Shown: positions 8,551 to 17,756 of the stretch, in pieces | How positions within the stretch are numbered: position 1 is the stretch's first letter | Layout of the letters: each line of letters starts with the position of its first letter | DNA from: CALAGB01 sp963789565 | GTDB taxonomy: Bacteria; Chloroflexota; Chloroflexia; Thermomicrobiales; Thermomicrobiaceae | Length of the DNA: 64,000 nt | Direction of reading: 5' to 3' | Assembly: GCA_963789565.1 (NCBI GenBank) | Contig: CAWBKX010000002.1 | Location: 930,001-994,000, forward strand | Made by a program: the position numbers and the translations under genes | Notes under the pieces: generated by a model | Seen by the model: only the letters and a program-made list of their open reading frames with translations | Database searches by the model: none | What the model was told of the DNA's origin: nothing

Positions 8551-9393
8551 CTACGGCTCGCTCGACCCGAGCTTGGAGATGATTTCGCCCTTCGGCGTTC
8601 GGTCGTAACGACGGCGCAGATCGTTCAAGCGGACGCGCAGGATGTCGCGCACCATCAGGAGGCTGTCGGTGCCCGGGCGGACCTTGCTCCCAGCCACATG
8701 CGTCCACGTGACGGGGAGCTGACAGAGACGATACCCCTGACGTTGAGCCAGGAAGAGGAGCTCGACATCGAATCCCGTCACGAGGGGGCCCTCGACCACC
8801 GAATATGCGTCACGATACAGGAGCGCCCGCGAAAAGAGGTCGCGTGCCACCTCGGATCGAAAACCCTTGAAGCCACATTGCGTATCGCTGATCCCGCGCA
8901 CGGCAAGCATTTGAACGAGGTAGTTGAACAGGCGACCCATCATGTGTCGGTAGACGGGCTCCCCAAGCCTTCGTGCTTCCTTGCCTTCACGCGTCCCGAT
9001 GACGACGTCCCAATCATCCGAGAGCAGCCTGAGCGCTTCGTCGACGTAGTGCACCGGGGTGGAGAGGTCGGCGTCGGTAAAGACGACCACCCGGCCACGA
9101 GAAGCGTCGACCCCGGCTCGCACCGCCGCCGCTTTACCGTGGTGCTGCAGCTCGAGCAGGCGCACCGCGGAACAGTCGGCCGCCTGGCGTCCGATTGTGG
9201 CCGTCTCGTCTTCGCTGCCATCGTCCGCGATGATCAGCTCCCACGTGTAATCGCACGTGCTTAGATGGCCCAGCACCGAGGTGAGCGTATGCGGCAAGCG
9301 CGACTCTTCGTTGAAACACGGAATTATAAGTGTGAGGTCAACGTCTGAAGCAGGTGATCCCTGAACATCGAGCGCTTCTGGGGGGAAGTCCAA
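8551..9393 (-). CDS. family 2 glycosyltransferase (polyprenyl-phosphate sugar transferase-like)
   Basis: A 280-residue GT-A fold glycosyltransferase of the dolichyl/polyprenyl-phosphate hexose synthase type. It shows LTLIIPCFNEESRLP, the nucleotide-sugar-binding IIADDGSEDET, the metal-binding VVFTDADLSTP and the acceptor-site DTQCGFKGF. No transmembrane helix is evident, so it probably acts at the inner face of the membrane using a nucleotide sugar and a polyprenyl phosphate. The start is TTG 9393, with GGAAGG eight bases upstream. The sugar cannot be assigned. Confidence 0.85.
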   Translation of the reverse strand: MDFPPEALDVQGSPASDVDLTLIIPCFNEESRLPHTLTSVLGHLSTCDYTWELIIADDGSEDETATIGRQAADCSAVRLLELQHHGKAAAVRAGVDASRGRVVVFTDADLSTPVHYVDEALRLLSDDWDVVIGTREGKEARRLGEPVYRHMMGRLFNYLVQMLAVRGISDTQCGFKGFRSEVARDLFSRALLYRDAYSVVEGPLVTGFDVELLFLAQRQGYRLCQLPVTWTHVAGSKVRPGTDSLLMVRDILRVRLNDLRRRYDRTPKGEIISKLGSSEP

Positions 9394-9864
9394 CCACTGT
9401 GCCTTCCAAATCGCACCTTGGACCGCTCTTCACGATCGTTTCCGTGCCAGGATTGTATCAATTCATCTGGCACCGAAACGTTGGTCCGCCGAAGTTTGGA
9501 TTGAATCGTGGCAATGCGCTCTAAGCTCCAATGGACCATCACAACGGATGACTCGCGACTTGGATCAAATTCACGGTCGGGACACCCATTTATTCTCTCT
9601 TTGTATCGAGCATGTTCGGGCCGACGTGGGCCAGCTCCTGCGGTGCGCAGGACAACGCATCGGCACCCTGAAGACTGTGGCAACAGCGGCTGGCACACAT
9701 CCGTGTCGGCAGTTGATACGTTGCAATAATTCGCCGTCCGACTGGCCGAAAATGGAGCAACATTAAGGTGCGTTCAATGTGGGTGCAACTTGAGTCCGGA
9801 CGCCGTACAATAGGAACTTACGATCGTATGTTCGCATTTGAAATCGGACGAAGTATGAGGCGGC
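9394..9864. other. intergenic region, no gene supported
   Basis: About 470 bases between the divergent glycosyltransferase and uvrA. Open frames here lack ribosome sites and protein-like composition. TACAAT at 9806-9811 could be a -10 for uvrA, but no -35 is properly spaced. I see no repeat or hairpin worth calling. Confidence 0.5.
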
Positions 9865-12768
9865 ATGGCTAACGACAAGATCATTATCCGCGGCGCGCGC
9901 GAGCATAACCTGAAGGACATCGACGTCGAGATTCCGCGCGACCAACTGGTGATCATCACGGGTCTTTCGGGGTCCGGCAAGTCAAGCTTGGCCTTCGACA
10001 CGATTTACGCCGAAGGTCAGCGCCGCTATGTCGAGTCCCTCTCCGCCTATGCCCGTCAGTTTCTCGGGTTGATGGAAAAGCCGGACGTCGATCAGATCGA
10101 GGGACTCTCCCCAGCCATCTCAATCGATCAGAAGAGCGCCAGTCGCAACCCGCGATCGACGGTCGGCACCGTGACTGAGATATACGACCACTTGCGCTTG
10201 CTCTACGCGCGAGTCGGTCATGCGCACTGTCCACAGTGCGGTCGCCCCATCGAGCAGCAGTCGGTGCAGCAGATGGCCGAGATCATCCAGGGCTTGCCCG
10301 ACGGCACCCGACTCATGATCCTCGGGGCGCTCATCAAAGATCGCAAAGGCGAGCACCAATCGGTGCTGGACGAGATTCGACGCGCTGGATTCTCGCGAGT
10401 GCGTGTTGACGGCGAAATCCACGACATTGAAGACTCGATAAAGATGGCGCGTTACAAGCAACACACGGTCGAGGCCGTGGTTGACCGAATCGTCATCCAC
10501 CATGACGGCGCGGAAGAGACACACGCCAATCGCATCCGACTCATCGATTCGCTGGAGACGGCCCTGAAGCTTGGTCATGGTGTGGCGACCGCCGCCATCA
10601 TCGATGGCGAAGAAATGATCTTCTCCGAGAATTATGCGTGCGCGCACTGCGGCATTAGCTTTAGCGAACTCGAGCCACGCAGCTTCTCCTTTAACAGCCC
10701 TCACGGTGCCTGCCCTGAGTGCGACGGGCTCGGCATGCGCATGGAGCTCGACCCCGATCTGCTGATACCCGACCGGGATCTCTCCCTGGCGCAGGGCGCC
10801 ATCGCGCCATGGTCAAAAGCGGGACGTGACAGCACTGCCTGGTATGACGCGCTTCTGGTCGCCCTTTCAAAGAAGCTCGAATTCCCGGTCGACGTTCCGG
10901 TTCGCGAACTGCCGAACGACGTCATCGACTACGTGCTGAATGGCGGTTCGAAGCGGGGCAAGGATAAGGTGCGCGTCGAATATCGATCGCGTCAGGGACG
11001 CGTGCGCTCGTACGAGGTTTCGTATGAGGGCGTGATGCCGAATCTGCGCCGTCGCTATGAAAGCACCTCGTCCGACTACGTGCGCAACGAGATCGAGCAA
11101 TACATGGCGGAACGACCGTGCCCGGTCTGTGGCGGAGCACGGCTCAAGCCGGAAAGCCGCGCCGTGACAGTCGGTGGACGCTCGATCGTCGACGTCACCA
11201 ATCGGTCCATCTCGGAGACGCTCGAATTCGCGCTGGCACTTTCCAATGAGGAACCGAGCGACGCACTGCTGACCGAGCGTGAATTCCTGATCGCGCGACA
11301 GATTCTGAAAGAAGTTCGCGAGCGACTGAGCTTCTTGGTCGACGTGGGTCTTGACTACCTGACGCTCGATCGCGGCGCCGCAACACTTTCCGGCGGAGAG
11401 GCGCAGCGCATTCGACTGGCGACACAGATCGGCAGCCGTCTCATGGGTGTCCTGTACATCCTCGACGAGCCCAGCATCGGCCTGCATCACCGCGACAACG
11501 AGCGCCTCATCCGCACGCTGGTGCGTCTGCGCGACCTCGGGAACACCCTCATCGTGGTGGAACATGACGAGGAGACCATGCGAGCGGCGGACTGGCTGAT
11601 CGACATCGGCCCAGGAGCCGGCGAGCATGGCGGATACGTCGTGGCCGAAGGGACCATCAGCCAGGTCGAGCAGGTCCAGGAGTCGATCACTGGTCAATAT
11701 CTCAATGGGACGCGACAGATCGTTGCTCCGGGCGAGCGGCGTCGTGGCAATGGCAACCATCTGGTCATCCGCGGCGCAAGAGAGAACAACCTCAAGAACA
11801 TCGACGTCGACATACCGCTTGGCACGTTCATCTGTGTGACCGGCGTCTCGGGCTCCGGCAAGAGCTCGTTGGTGACCGACACCCTCCACCCGCGGCTCGC
11901 GCAGATTCTGCATCGGGCGAAGTCGCGCGCGGGACGGCACGCCGGGATCGACGGGATTGAGCATTTGGACAAGGTCATCGAGATCGATCAAAGCCCGATC
12001 GGTCGCACGCCGCGTTCGAACCCAGCCACCTACACCGGAGCGTTCACGCCGATCCGTGAGCTGTTCGCCTCGATGCCGGAAGCGCGTGCCCGCGGATACA
12101 AACCAGGCCGATTCTCCTTCAACGTCAAGGGCGGCCGGTGCGAAGCGTGTCAGGGCGAGGGCATCATCGCCATCGAGATGCAGTTCCTGCCCGACGTCTA
12201 TGTGCCGTGCGAGGTGTGTCACGGCAAGCGCTACAACCGTGAAGCGCTTGAGATTCACTATCGCGGCAAGAGCATCTCGGAAGTCCTCGACATGACGGTT
12301 GAAGAAGCGTTGGAGTTCTTCGAGAACATCCCCTCCATTCGCAACAAGATGCAGACGCTGTACGACGTTGGTCTCGGTTACATTCACCTTGGCCAGCCCG
12401 CAACAACCCTCTCAGGCGGTGAGGCGCAGCGCATCAAGCTCAGCGCGGAATTGAGCCGCAGGGCTACCGGAAAAACCCTCTACATCCTCGACGAACCGAC
12501 GACCGGACTGCATTTCGCCGACATCGAGCGGCTCCTCGGCGTGCTACAACGATTGACGGACGCGGGCAACACCGTGCTCGTCATCGAACACAACCTGGAC
12601 GTGATCAAGTCGGCCGACTGGCTCATCGATCTGGGGCCGGAGGGTGGCGATGCGGGCGGGCGCATTATCGCGACGGGCACGCCGGAGCAGGTCGCCAACG
12701 TGGACGACTCGTATACCGGACAGGCGTTACGCCCGGTCTTGCGCGAAATGGCGGTCGCGGCGGATTGA
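9865..12768 (+). CDS. uvrA: excinuclease ABC subunit A
   Basis: A 967-residue damage-recognition ATPase of nucleotide excision repair that loads UvrB. It has two ABC-type halves with Walker A GLSGSGKSS and GVSGSGKSS, two signature motifs LSGGEAQRI, and Walker B segments LYILDEPSIGLHHRDN and LYILDEPTTGLH. Zinc modules are CAHC/CPEC and CEAC/CEVC. The length is normal for the family. ATG 9865 follows a GAGG ribosome site. uvrB is about 21 kb away at 33978. Confidence 0.97.
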   Translation: MANDKIIIRGAREHNLKDIDVEIPRDQLVIITGLSGSGKSSLAFDTIYAEGQRRYVESLSAYARQFLGLMEKPDVDQIEGLSPAISIDQKSASRNPRSTVGTVTEIYDHLRLLYARVGHAHCPQCGRPIEQQSVQQMAEIIQGLPDGTRLMILGALIKDRKGEHQSVLDEIRRAGFSRVRVDGEIHDIEDSIKMARYKQHTVEAVVDRIVIHHDGAEETHANRIRLIDSLETALKLGHGVATAAIIDGEEMIFSENYACAHCGISFSELEPRSFSFNSPHGACPECDGLGMRMELDPDLLIPDRDLSLAQGAIAPWSKAGRDSTAWYDALLVALSKKLEFPVDVPVRELPNDVIDYVLNGGSKRGKDKVRVEYRSRQGRVRSYEVSYEGVMPNLRRRYESTSSDYVRNEIEQYMAERPCPVCGGARLKPESRAVTVGGRSIVDVTNRSISETLEFALALSNEEPSDALLTEREFLIARQILKEVRERLSFLVDVGLDYLTLDRGAATLSGGEAQRIRLATQIGSRLMGVLYILDEPSIGLHHRDNERLIRTLVRLRDLGNTLIVVEHDEETMRAADWLIDIGPGAGEHGGYVVAEGTISQVEQVQESITGQYLNGTRQIVAPGERRRGNGNHLVIRGARENNLKNIDVDIPLGTFICVTGVSGSGKSSLVTDTLHPRLAQILHRAKSRAGRHAGIDGIEHLDKVIEIDQSPIGRTPRSNPATYTGAFTPIRELFASMPEARARGYKPGRFSFNVKGGRCEACQGEGIIAIEMQFLPDVYVPCEVCHGKRYNREALEIHYRGKSISEVLDMTVEEALEFFENIPSIRNKMQTLYDVGLGYIHLGQPATTLSGGEAQRIKLSAELSRRATGKTLYILDEPTTGLHFADIERLLGVLQRLTDAGNTVLVIEHNLDVIKSADWLIDLGPEGGDAGGRIIATGTPEQVANVDDSYTGQALRPVLREMAVAAD

Positions 12769-12849
12769 CGATTGCCGCTGGATGGCTTGCCGCCTTACCG
12801 GTCTGACGTTACGCTTGGGTCAACTTAGCCGCGACGATGCGGAGGATTC

Positions 12850-14334
12850 TTGGCCAACGTCGACACCATCATCGCAAGCCGAACTGACGCGGCGACGCTC
12901 GATCTGCAGCGTCCGGGCGCGGTCCTGCTCGTCTCCTGCTACGAGCTGGGCCATCAACCGCTCAACCTCGCCTTCCCCAACGCCTATCTGCGCGAATCGG
13001 GCTACTCTCCGCGTGTCGTCGACACATCTGTCGATGCGCTGACCGACCAGGACATGCTGGACGCCCGTCTGATCGCCTTCTCAGTTCCGATGCATACCGC
13101 ACTGCGGCTGGGCACGCAACTGGCCGAACGCGCGCGTCGAGTCAATCCCGAGGTGCTCATCTGTTTCTACGGCCTGTATGCGTGGCTGAATGCCGATTAC
13201 CTATTGAAAGGGCATGCCGACTTCGTCATCGGCGGCGAATTTGAACAGCCGCTCGTCGATTTATGTCGTGCCGTTGAGCAGGGAATCTGGAGCAAACCGA
13301 TCATCGGCGTGAGCGGGCGTGAATTCCGCGCCGCTCCTTCCATCCAACGCACGTCGTTTCCGTTGCCGCTGCGTGAAACCCTTCCGGAATTGCAGAGCTA
13401 CGCGCATCTGCTGCGAGACGGGCAAGCCATTCGCGCTGGGTACACCGAGACGACGCGAGGCTGCCACCACACCTGTCTGCATTGCCCGGTCGTTCCCGTC
13501 TATCACGGGCGATTCTTCGCCATTCCGCGTGAAGTGGTCATGGCCGACATCCGACAACAGGTTCTGCAGGGAGCCGGACACATCACCTTTGGTGATCCGG
13601 ATTTCCTCAACGGTCCAACGCATTCGTTGCGCATTTGCCGTGAGCTCCACGCCGAATTCCCGCACGTCACGTTCGACATGACCACGCGTATCGAACACAT
13701 TCTGGAGCACCGTGACCTGATGCCCGAGTTCGGCCAGCTTGGTTGCGTCTTCGCGGTCTCCGCGGTTGAGTCCGTCAGCGAGACGATCCTCGAACGCATC
13801 GACAAGGGGCATACCAAGCAGGACATAGTCGAGGCGCTGAAGGTTCTGGACGCCGCCGGGATCGCCATGCGACCATCCCTCCTTCCATTTACGCCCTGGA
13901 CAACGCTGGATGACTACCTCGAACTCCTGACATTCATCCAGGAGTACGACCTGATCGAGAACGTCGATCCGGTGCATCTTTCGATTCGCCTGCTCGTACC
14001 GCCAGGCTCGGCGCTGCTGGAGCGCGCGGAGACGGTCGATTGGCTCGGTGAACTGGACGAAGCCGGCTTCACCTATCGCTGGGCCAATCCTGACCCTCGG
14101 CTGGACGAGCTCCAACTCGCGGTGGCGCGAACCGTCGAGGCGGCCGACCGCGACGACTTGGAGCCGCGCGAGACGTTCGAACGCATCAAAGAACTCGCCT
14201 GGGGCATGGCTGGCTTGACCTCTCCCGCGATCAGTTCCGTTCCGCAAGGGACCTGGCGACGACCACCGCGCCTCACCGAATCATGGTTCTGCTGAGCAGA
14301 GCCGACCGCCGACCAGTTTGGTTCGGCAGACTGA
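12850..14334 (+). CDS. CUAEP-tail radical SAM selenoprotein (UGA 14293-14295 read as Sec482)
   Basis: A radical SAM protein of 494 residues if the UGA at 14293-14295 is decoded as selenocysteine, or 481 if it is a stop. The N-terminal part (about 15-150) resembles a B12-binding Rossmann domain. The radical SAM cluster motif is C205-x3-C209-x2-C212. The reading continues in the same frame past UGA as A-E-P-T-A-D-Q-F-G-S-A-D and ends at TGA 14332-14334. This yields the tail WFC-U-AEP, which matches the known family of radical SAM proteins ending in CUAEP or CCAEP. A SECIS-like hairpin follows. The start is TTG 12850 with GGAGG at 12841-12845. The substrate is unknown. The tail presumably takes part in redox or metal chemistry (inference). 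Confidence 0.88.
14293..14327 (+). promoter_or_regulatory. bacterial SECIS element for the radical SAM selenoprotein
   Basis: After the UGA (14293-14295), GCCGACC at 14308-14314 pairs with GGTTCGGC at 14320-14327, leaving one bulged U (14322). The five-base apical loop AGTTT begins 19 bases after the UGA and has G at its second position. Bacterial SECIS rules are a G within the first two loop bases and 16-37 bases between UGA and loop, and both are met. A bulged U is also a feature of the E. coli fdhF element. Confidence 0.8.
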
Positions 14335-14683
14335 AATCCTGACGGTGCCCAGGGTGAACGCGAACGACGAAGATACACAGTGAGTTGCAATCGACGCTGT
14401 CGAGTTCGGCGCCCAAAACCCAGTCCCTTCAGTGGACTTCGTCTAGACTAGCCCAGGATCTTTAGTCGTGGGCGTTCGCCGACCATTTGGCGACATACAG
14501 ATTCAAATACTGTCCAGCCCTCGGACCCACCCTCAGCGAATCAATACGACCCGCGCCACAGCCACAACCCCTGCTCAACGTCCCATTTAAATCGTCGCGT
14601 TGTTGCAGAACGCGGCGATTGCTATGATTTTCTGGCAAACGAGGGCGATCGGGATATCATACATTTGCGGACAGAGGCCCAGC
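14335..14683. other. intergenic region, no gene supported
   Basis: About 350 bases between the radical SAM gene and the HNH gene. A frame open from TTG 14600 runs into the HNH gene but lacks a ribosome site. No terminator with a T-run was found. Nothing else can be supported. Confidence 0.45.
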
Positions 14684-15268
14684 TTGGACGACGCCGAACC
14701 TGCTCAATTCAACAACGGTCACGTGCACCTCAATGGTCACCACCCTGTTCTCGTTCTGAACCACAACTATGAGCCGCTCAACGTGTGCAATATTCGACGG
14801 GCGATCATTCTGGTGATTACCGGCAAGGCTGAAATCCTTGAAGCCTATGAGGTCGGCGTTCCAACCGCGCGGCAGCGCTTCGATGCGCCCTCGGTGATCC
14901 GCCTGGCCTACATGATTCGCCGGCCACATCCGCGCGTGAAGCTGTGTCGTCGCGAGATCTTCATCCGCGACAATTTCACCTGCCAGTATTGCGGCGAGCG
15001 TACGCGCGATCTCACGATCGACCACATCATCCCCCGCTCCAGAGGTGGGGTGCATTCCTGGGAGAACCTCGTCAGCGCGTGCCGCTCCTGCAACCACCGC
15101 AAAGGCGGCAAGACGCTCGTGGAAGCCCGGCTGCGCCTGCGGACCGATCCGGCCGAGCCACGAGCCGGGCGCTATTACTCGATTCAACGTGCGATAAACT
15201 CAAGCGTTGATGAGGCCTGGTTGAAATTCATTCCTGGTTTCGAGTCACTCCACAGCGGGCTCAGTTAG
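14684..15268 (+). CDS. HNH endonuclease family protein
   Basis: A 194-residue protein with an N-terminal PVLVLNHNYEPLNV domain and a central HNH nuclease motif (C-x2-C, then LTIDHIIPRSRGG, then ENLVSACRSCNHRKGG). This architecture is common on bacterial chromosomes outside phages and is usually annotated only as HNH endonuclease; its physiological role is not established. I prefer TTG 14684, with AGAGG about eight bases upstream. Upstream TTG 14600 and ATG 14624 have weaker sites. serS follows 97 bases later. Confidence 0.85.
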   Translation: MDDAEPAQFNNGHVHLNGHHPVLVLNHNYEPLNVCNIRRAIILVITGKAEILEAYEVGVPTARQRFDAPSVIRLAYMIRRPHPRVKLCRREIFIRDNFTCQYCGERTRDLTIDHIIPRSRGGVHSWENLVSACRSCNHRKGGKTLVEARLRLRTDPAEPRAGRYYSIQRAINSSVDEAWLKFIPGFESLHSGLS

Positions 15269-15365
15269 CACTTCGGCGGCCGGTGCGGTCGCCCCTACCA
15301 GGCGCGTCGTTGCACGTGCCCTGTCGTTTGCGCGTTGCCGAGATTCGAGCGAAAAGGAGACCGCT

Positions 15366-16646
15366 ATGTTGGATATACGACTGATTCGCGAGCAACCTGA
15401 CCTGGTACGAGCGGGGATGGCACGTTTGCACGCCGACGCCCCGATCGACGACATCCTGGCCCTCGACGGTCAGCGACGCGACCTTTTGAGCGAGGTCGAG
15501 GAACTCAAGGCGACACGCAACGCGGGTTCGAAGGAGATTAGCCGCCTGAAGGCCGGTGCGGAACGTGATGAACGCATCGCCGCCATGCGCGACCTTGGTG
15601 ACGAGATTCAGCGTCTCGACTCAAAAGTTACGGAGGTCGACGAGCAACTCAACACACTCTTGCTCGAAGTTCCGAATCTTCCCGATCCTGGCGTGCCGGA
15701 CGGGGAGGATGAGTCGGGCAATGTGGTCACGCGCACCTGGGGCACACCGAAAGCGTTCGATTTCCCGGTTCGGCCGCACTGGGACGTCGCGGAGCAGATG
15801 CGGCTGATCGACTTCGCACGCGGCGTGAAAGTCTCGGGATCACGCTTCTATTTCCTGCGAGGCGATATGGCGCGGCTGCAGCGAGCCCTCATCACGTGGA
15901 TGGTCGATACGCACGTCAAGAAGCACGGCTATTTTGAGGTCTATCCGCCATACCTCGTGCGTCGCGATTCGATGGTCGGGACCGGCAACCTACCCAAGTT
16001 CGCGGACGCGCTCTATCGCGACGATCAGTCCGATCTGTGGCTCATCCCCACCGCCGAGGTATCGGTGACCAATCTGTACCGTGACGAGATCATCGATCCA
16101 GGGAAGCTGCCGATCTATCGTGTGGCCCACTCCGCCTGCTTCCGCCGTGAACAGACATCGGCCGGGCGCGACGTACGCGGTATCAAACGGGTGCATCAGT
16201 TCGAGAAGGTCGAGATGGTCAAGTTTGTCGACCCCGAAACGTCCGACGACGAGTTGCTCCGACTCTCGTCCGATGCGGAGGACCTGCTGCAGATGCTCGA
16301 CATCCCCTACCGCGTCGTCGAGATCTGCACGGGCGAACTCTCGTTCGTGGCCGCTCGCAAAATCGATCTGGAGCTCTGGGCTCCTGGTTCGGAAGAGTGG
16401 CTCGAGGTGTCGTCATGCTCGAACTTCCGCGACTTCCAGGCGCGTCGTGCCAACATCCGCTATCGACCGTCAGAGGGCGCGCGACCGCAGTTCCCGCACA
16501 CGTTGAACGGGTCGGGCCTGGCGCTGCCACGGACGCTGATTGCGATCATGGAGACCTACCAGCAAGAGGATGGCACCATCGTCATTCCAGAGGTATTGCG
16601 CGGCTATATGGGCGGCCAGGAGACGATCGGACTGCAGCCGGAGTAG
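15366..16646 (+). CDS. serS: serine--tRNA ligase
   Basis: A 426-residue class II synthetase charging tRNA-Ser (and tRNA-Sec, where present). The N-terminal long coiled-coil arm (about residues 30-105) binds the tRNA extra arm. Motif 2 is seen as FRREQTSAGRDVRG, and motif 3 as FPHTLNGSGLALPRTL near the end. ATG 15366 has AAGGAG upstream. Two tRNA-Ser genes lie 2.5 kb downstream. Serylation of tRNA-Sec by this enzyme would be the first step in the Sec decoding implied elsewhere in the window. Confidence 0.96.
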   Translation: MLDIRLIREQPDLVRAGMARLHADAPIDDILALDGQRRDLLSEVEELKATRNAGSKEISRLKAGAERDERIAAMRDLGDEIQRLDSKVTEVDEQLNTLLLEVPNLPDPGVPDGEDESGNVVTRTWGTPKAFDFPVRPHWDVAEQMRLIDFARGVKVSGSRFYFLRGDMARLQRALITWMVDTHVKKHGYFEVYPPYLVRRDSMVGTGNLPKFADALYRDDQSDLWLIPTAEVSVTNLYRDEIIDPGKLPIYRVAHSACFRREQTSAGRDVRGIKRVHQFEKVEMVKFVDPETSDDELLRLSSDAEDLLQMLDIPYRVVEICTGELSFVAARKIDLELWAPGSEEWLEVSSCSNFRDFQARRANIRYRPSEGARPQFPHTLNGSGLALPRTLIAIMETYQQEDGTIVIPEVLRGYMGGQETIGLQPE

Positions 16647-16720
16647 GCGACATTCGCCGCTCGAGTTGCTGTTCAAAACATCAGCACGGGCGGCGCGTTC
16701 GTTCAAGCGGCGCCCGACTA

Positions 16721-16746
16721 GAGCATTCTTCATAGGGATTGCCCAG
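16721..16746 (+). repeat. IS630 terminal inverted repeat (left)
   Basis: Begins GAGCATTCTT and ends TTGCCCAG. It pairs with the reverse complement of 17719-17744, with matching outer six and inner eight bases and mismatches mainly between. Confidence 0.88.
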
Positions 16747-17696
16747 AGAGTGCGTAGTGGCAGTGGTGGAACCAGCCAGCAGCGTCTGCGCGGGTGATGG
16801 TGTTCAGGGCCGTAGCAATCGCCTCCTCCAACGCGTCCTGGGTGCGGGCCTCCGCTTGGCGTAACCAGCTTTTGAGCTTGCTGAAGGCCTGTTCAATCGG
16901 GTTGAAGTCGGGCGAATACGGTGGCAGGAAGAGCAACTGACAGCCCGCCGCCTCGATCTGCTGCCGGATGTCGGCCCGTTTATGGACACTCAGGTTATCG
17001 AGGATCACAATCTGGCCGGGCCGGGCCGGAGCTGGGGCACCAGCACCTGACGGACATAGGCGGCGAAGGCATCGCTGTCCATGGCCCCCTCCACCACCAT
17101 CGGCGCCTGGATGCCCGTAGGCGTGAGCGCGGCCACCAGCGTGGTGTTGTGGCGATAATTTCGTGGCGCCGAGCCCGGGGCCCGCTGGCCCTTGGGCGCA
17201 CGCCCATAGCGGGGCGTCAGCGTCGTATTGGCACTCGACTCATCCACGAAGACGAACTGCGCCGGATTGTGCCGGCGGATGGTCTCCCGCCAGGCTATCC
17301 GGGCTTCCTCATCCCGCTCGGCGGCCACCACCGCTTTTTTCCCCAGGTCCAGCCGAGGCGTTTGATGGCCCGGTACATGGTCGTCGCACTGACGCGGATG
17401 CCGGTTGTCTCGGCCCACACATCACAGTGCCGCTCGAGCGTGGCGCTGTCCTGCGCGTGGAGTTGCGCCAGCAACTGGCTTTCCTGCTCCACGGGAATGT
17501 GCCGCCGATGCCCGGGCGGACGTCGTGGCGTCAACTCACCCGTCTGCGCTGCTTGTCGGAGATAGCGGCCAATCGATCGCCGGGAGACCCCGAACAGGCG
17601 CGCCACCTCCGCGACACTGCGTCCGTTCTGAACCGCCGCGACGGCCCGCTCCCGCAAGTCCACTGAGTAGGCCCGCACGCTGATCACCTCCCGCAT
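16730..17696 (-). pseudogene. IS630 transposase, one programmed -1 shift plus a 5-bp disruption
   Basis: Transposase of the DDE superfamily read on the minus strand in three frames. Part 1 (17696 to about 17330) holds the helix-turn-helix (VAEVARLFGVSRRSIGRY). Part 2 holds the first catalytic Asp (FVFVDESS). Part 3 holds ILDNLSVHK and NPIEQAFSKLK, with the second Asp and the Glu. The first frame change falls on a canonical slippery heptamer A_AAA_AAG (GGA AAA AAG), so it is probably programmed. The second is at a tandem CGGCC-type 5-base repeat near 17014-17028. Removing one unit restores ...RPGQIVILDN, so this copy is probably inactive. Confidence 0.85.
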
Positions 17697-17718
17697 CCCC
17701 CTTCACTCAGTGTGACTG

Positions 17719-17744
17719 CTGGGCAACGTCTCCGCAAGATGCTC
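17719..17744 (-). repeat. IS630 terminal inverted repeat (right)
   Basis: Reads CTGGGCAACG...ATGCTC on the plus strand, the inverted partner of 16721-16746. It is followed by the TA of the target duplication. Confidence 0.88.
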
Positions 17745-17756
17745 TAAGGCTTGAGA

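Larger units (their letters stand above)
16721..17744 (-). mobile_element. IS630-family insertion sequence
   Basis: A 1024-bp element with 26-bp imperfect terminal inverted repeats (16721-16746 and 17719-17744), both ending GAGCAT at the outside and TTGCCCAG at the inside. TA dinucleotides flank both sides (16719-16720 and 17745-17746), the IS630 target-site duplication. The single transposase gene fills the element in the minus orientation but is interrupted by two frame changes. Confidence 0.93.

Noticed and set aside
9324..9698. A 124-codon minus-strand frame overlapping the glycosyltransferase start
   Set aside because: Arg/Ser-rich shadow composition, no ribosome site, overlaps a well-supported gene.
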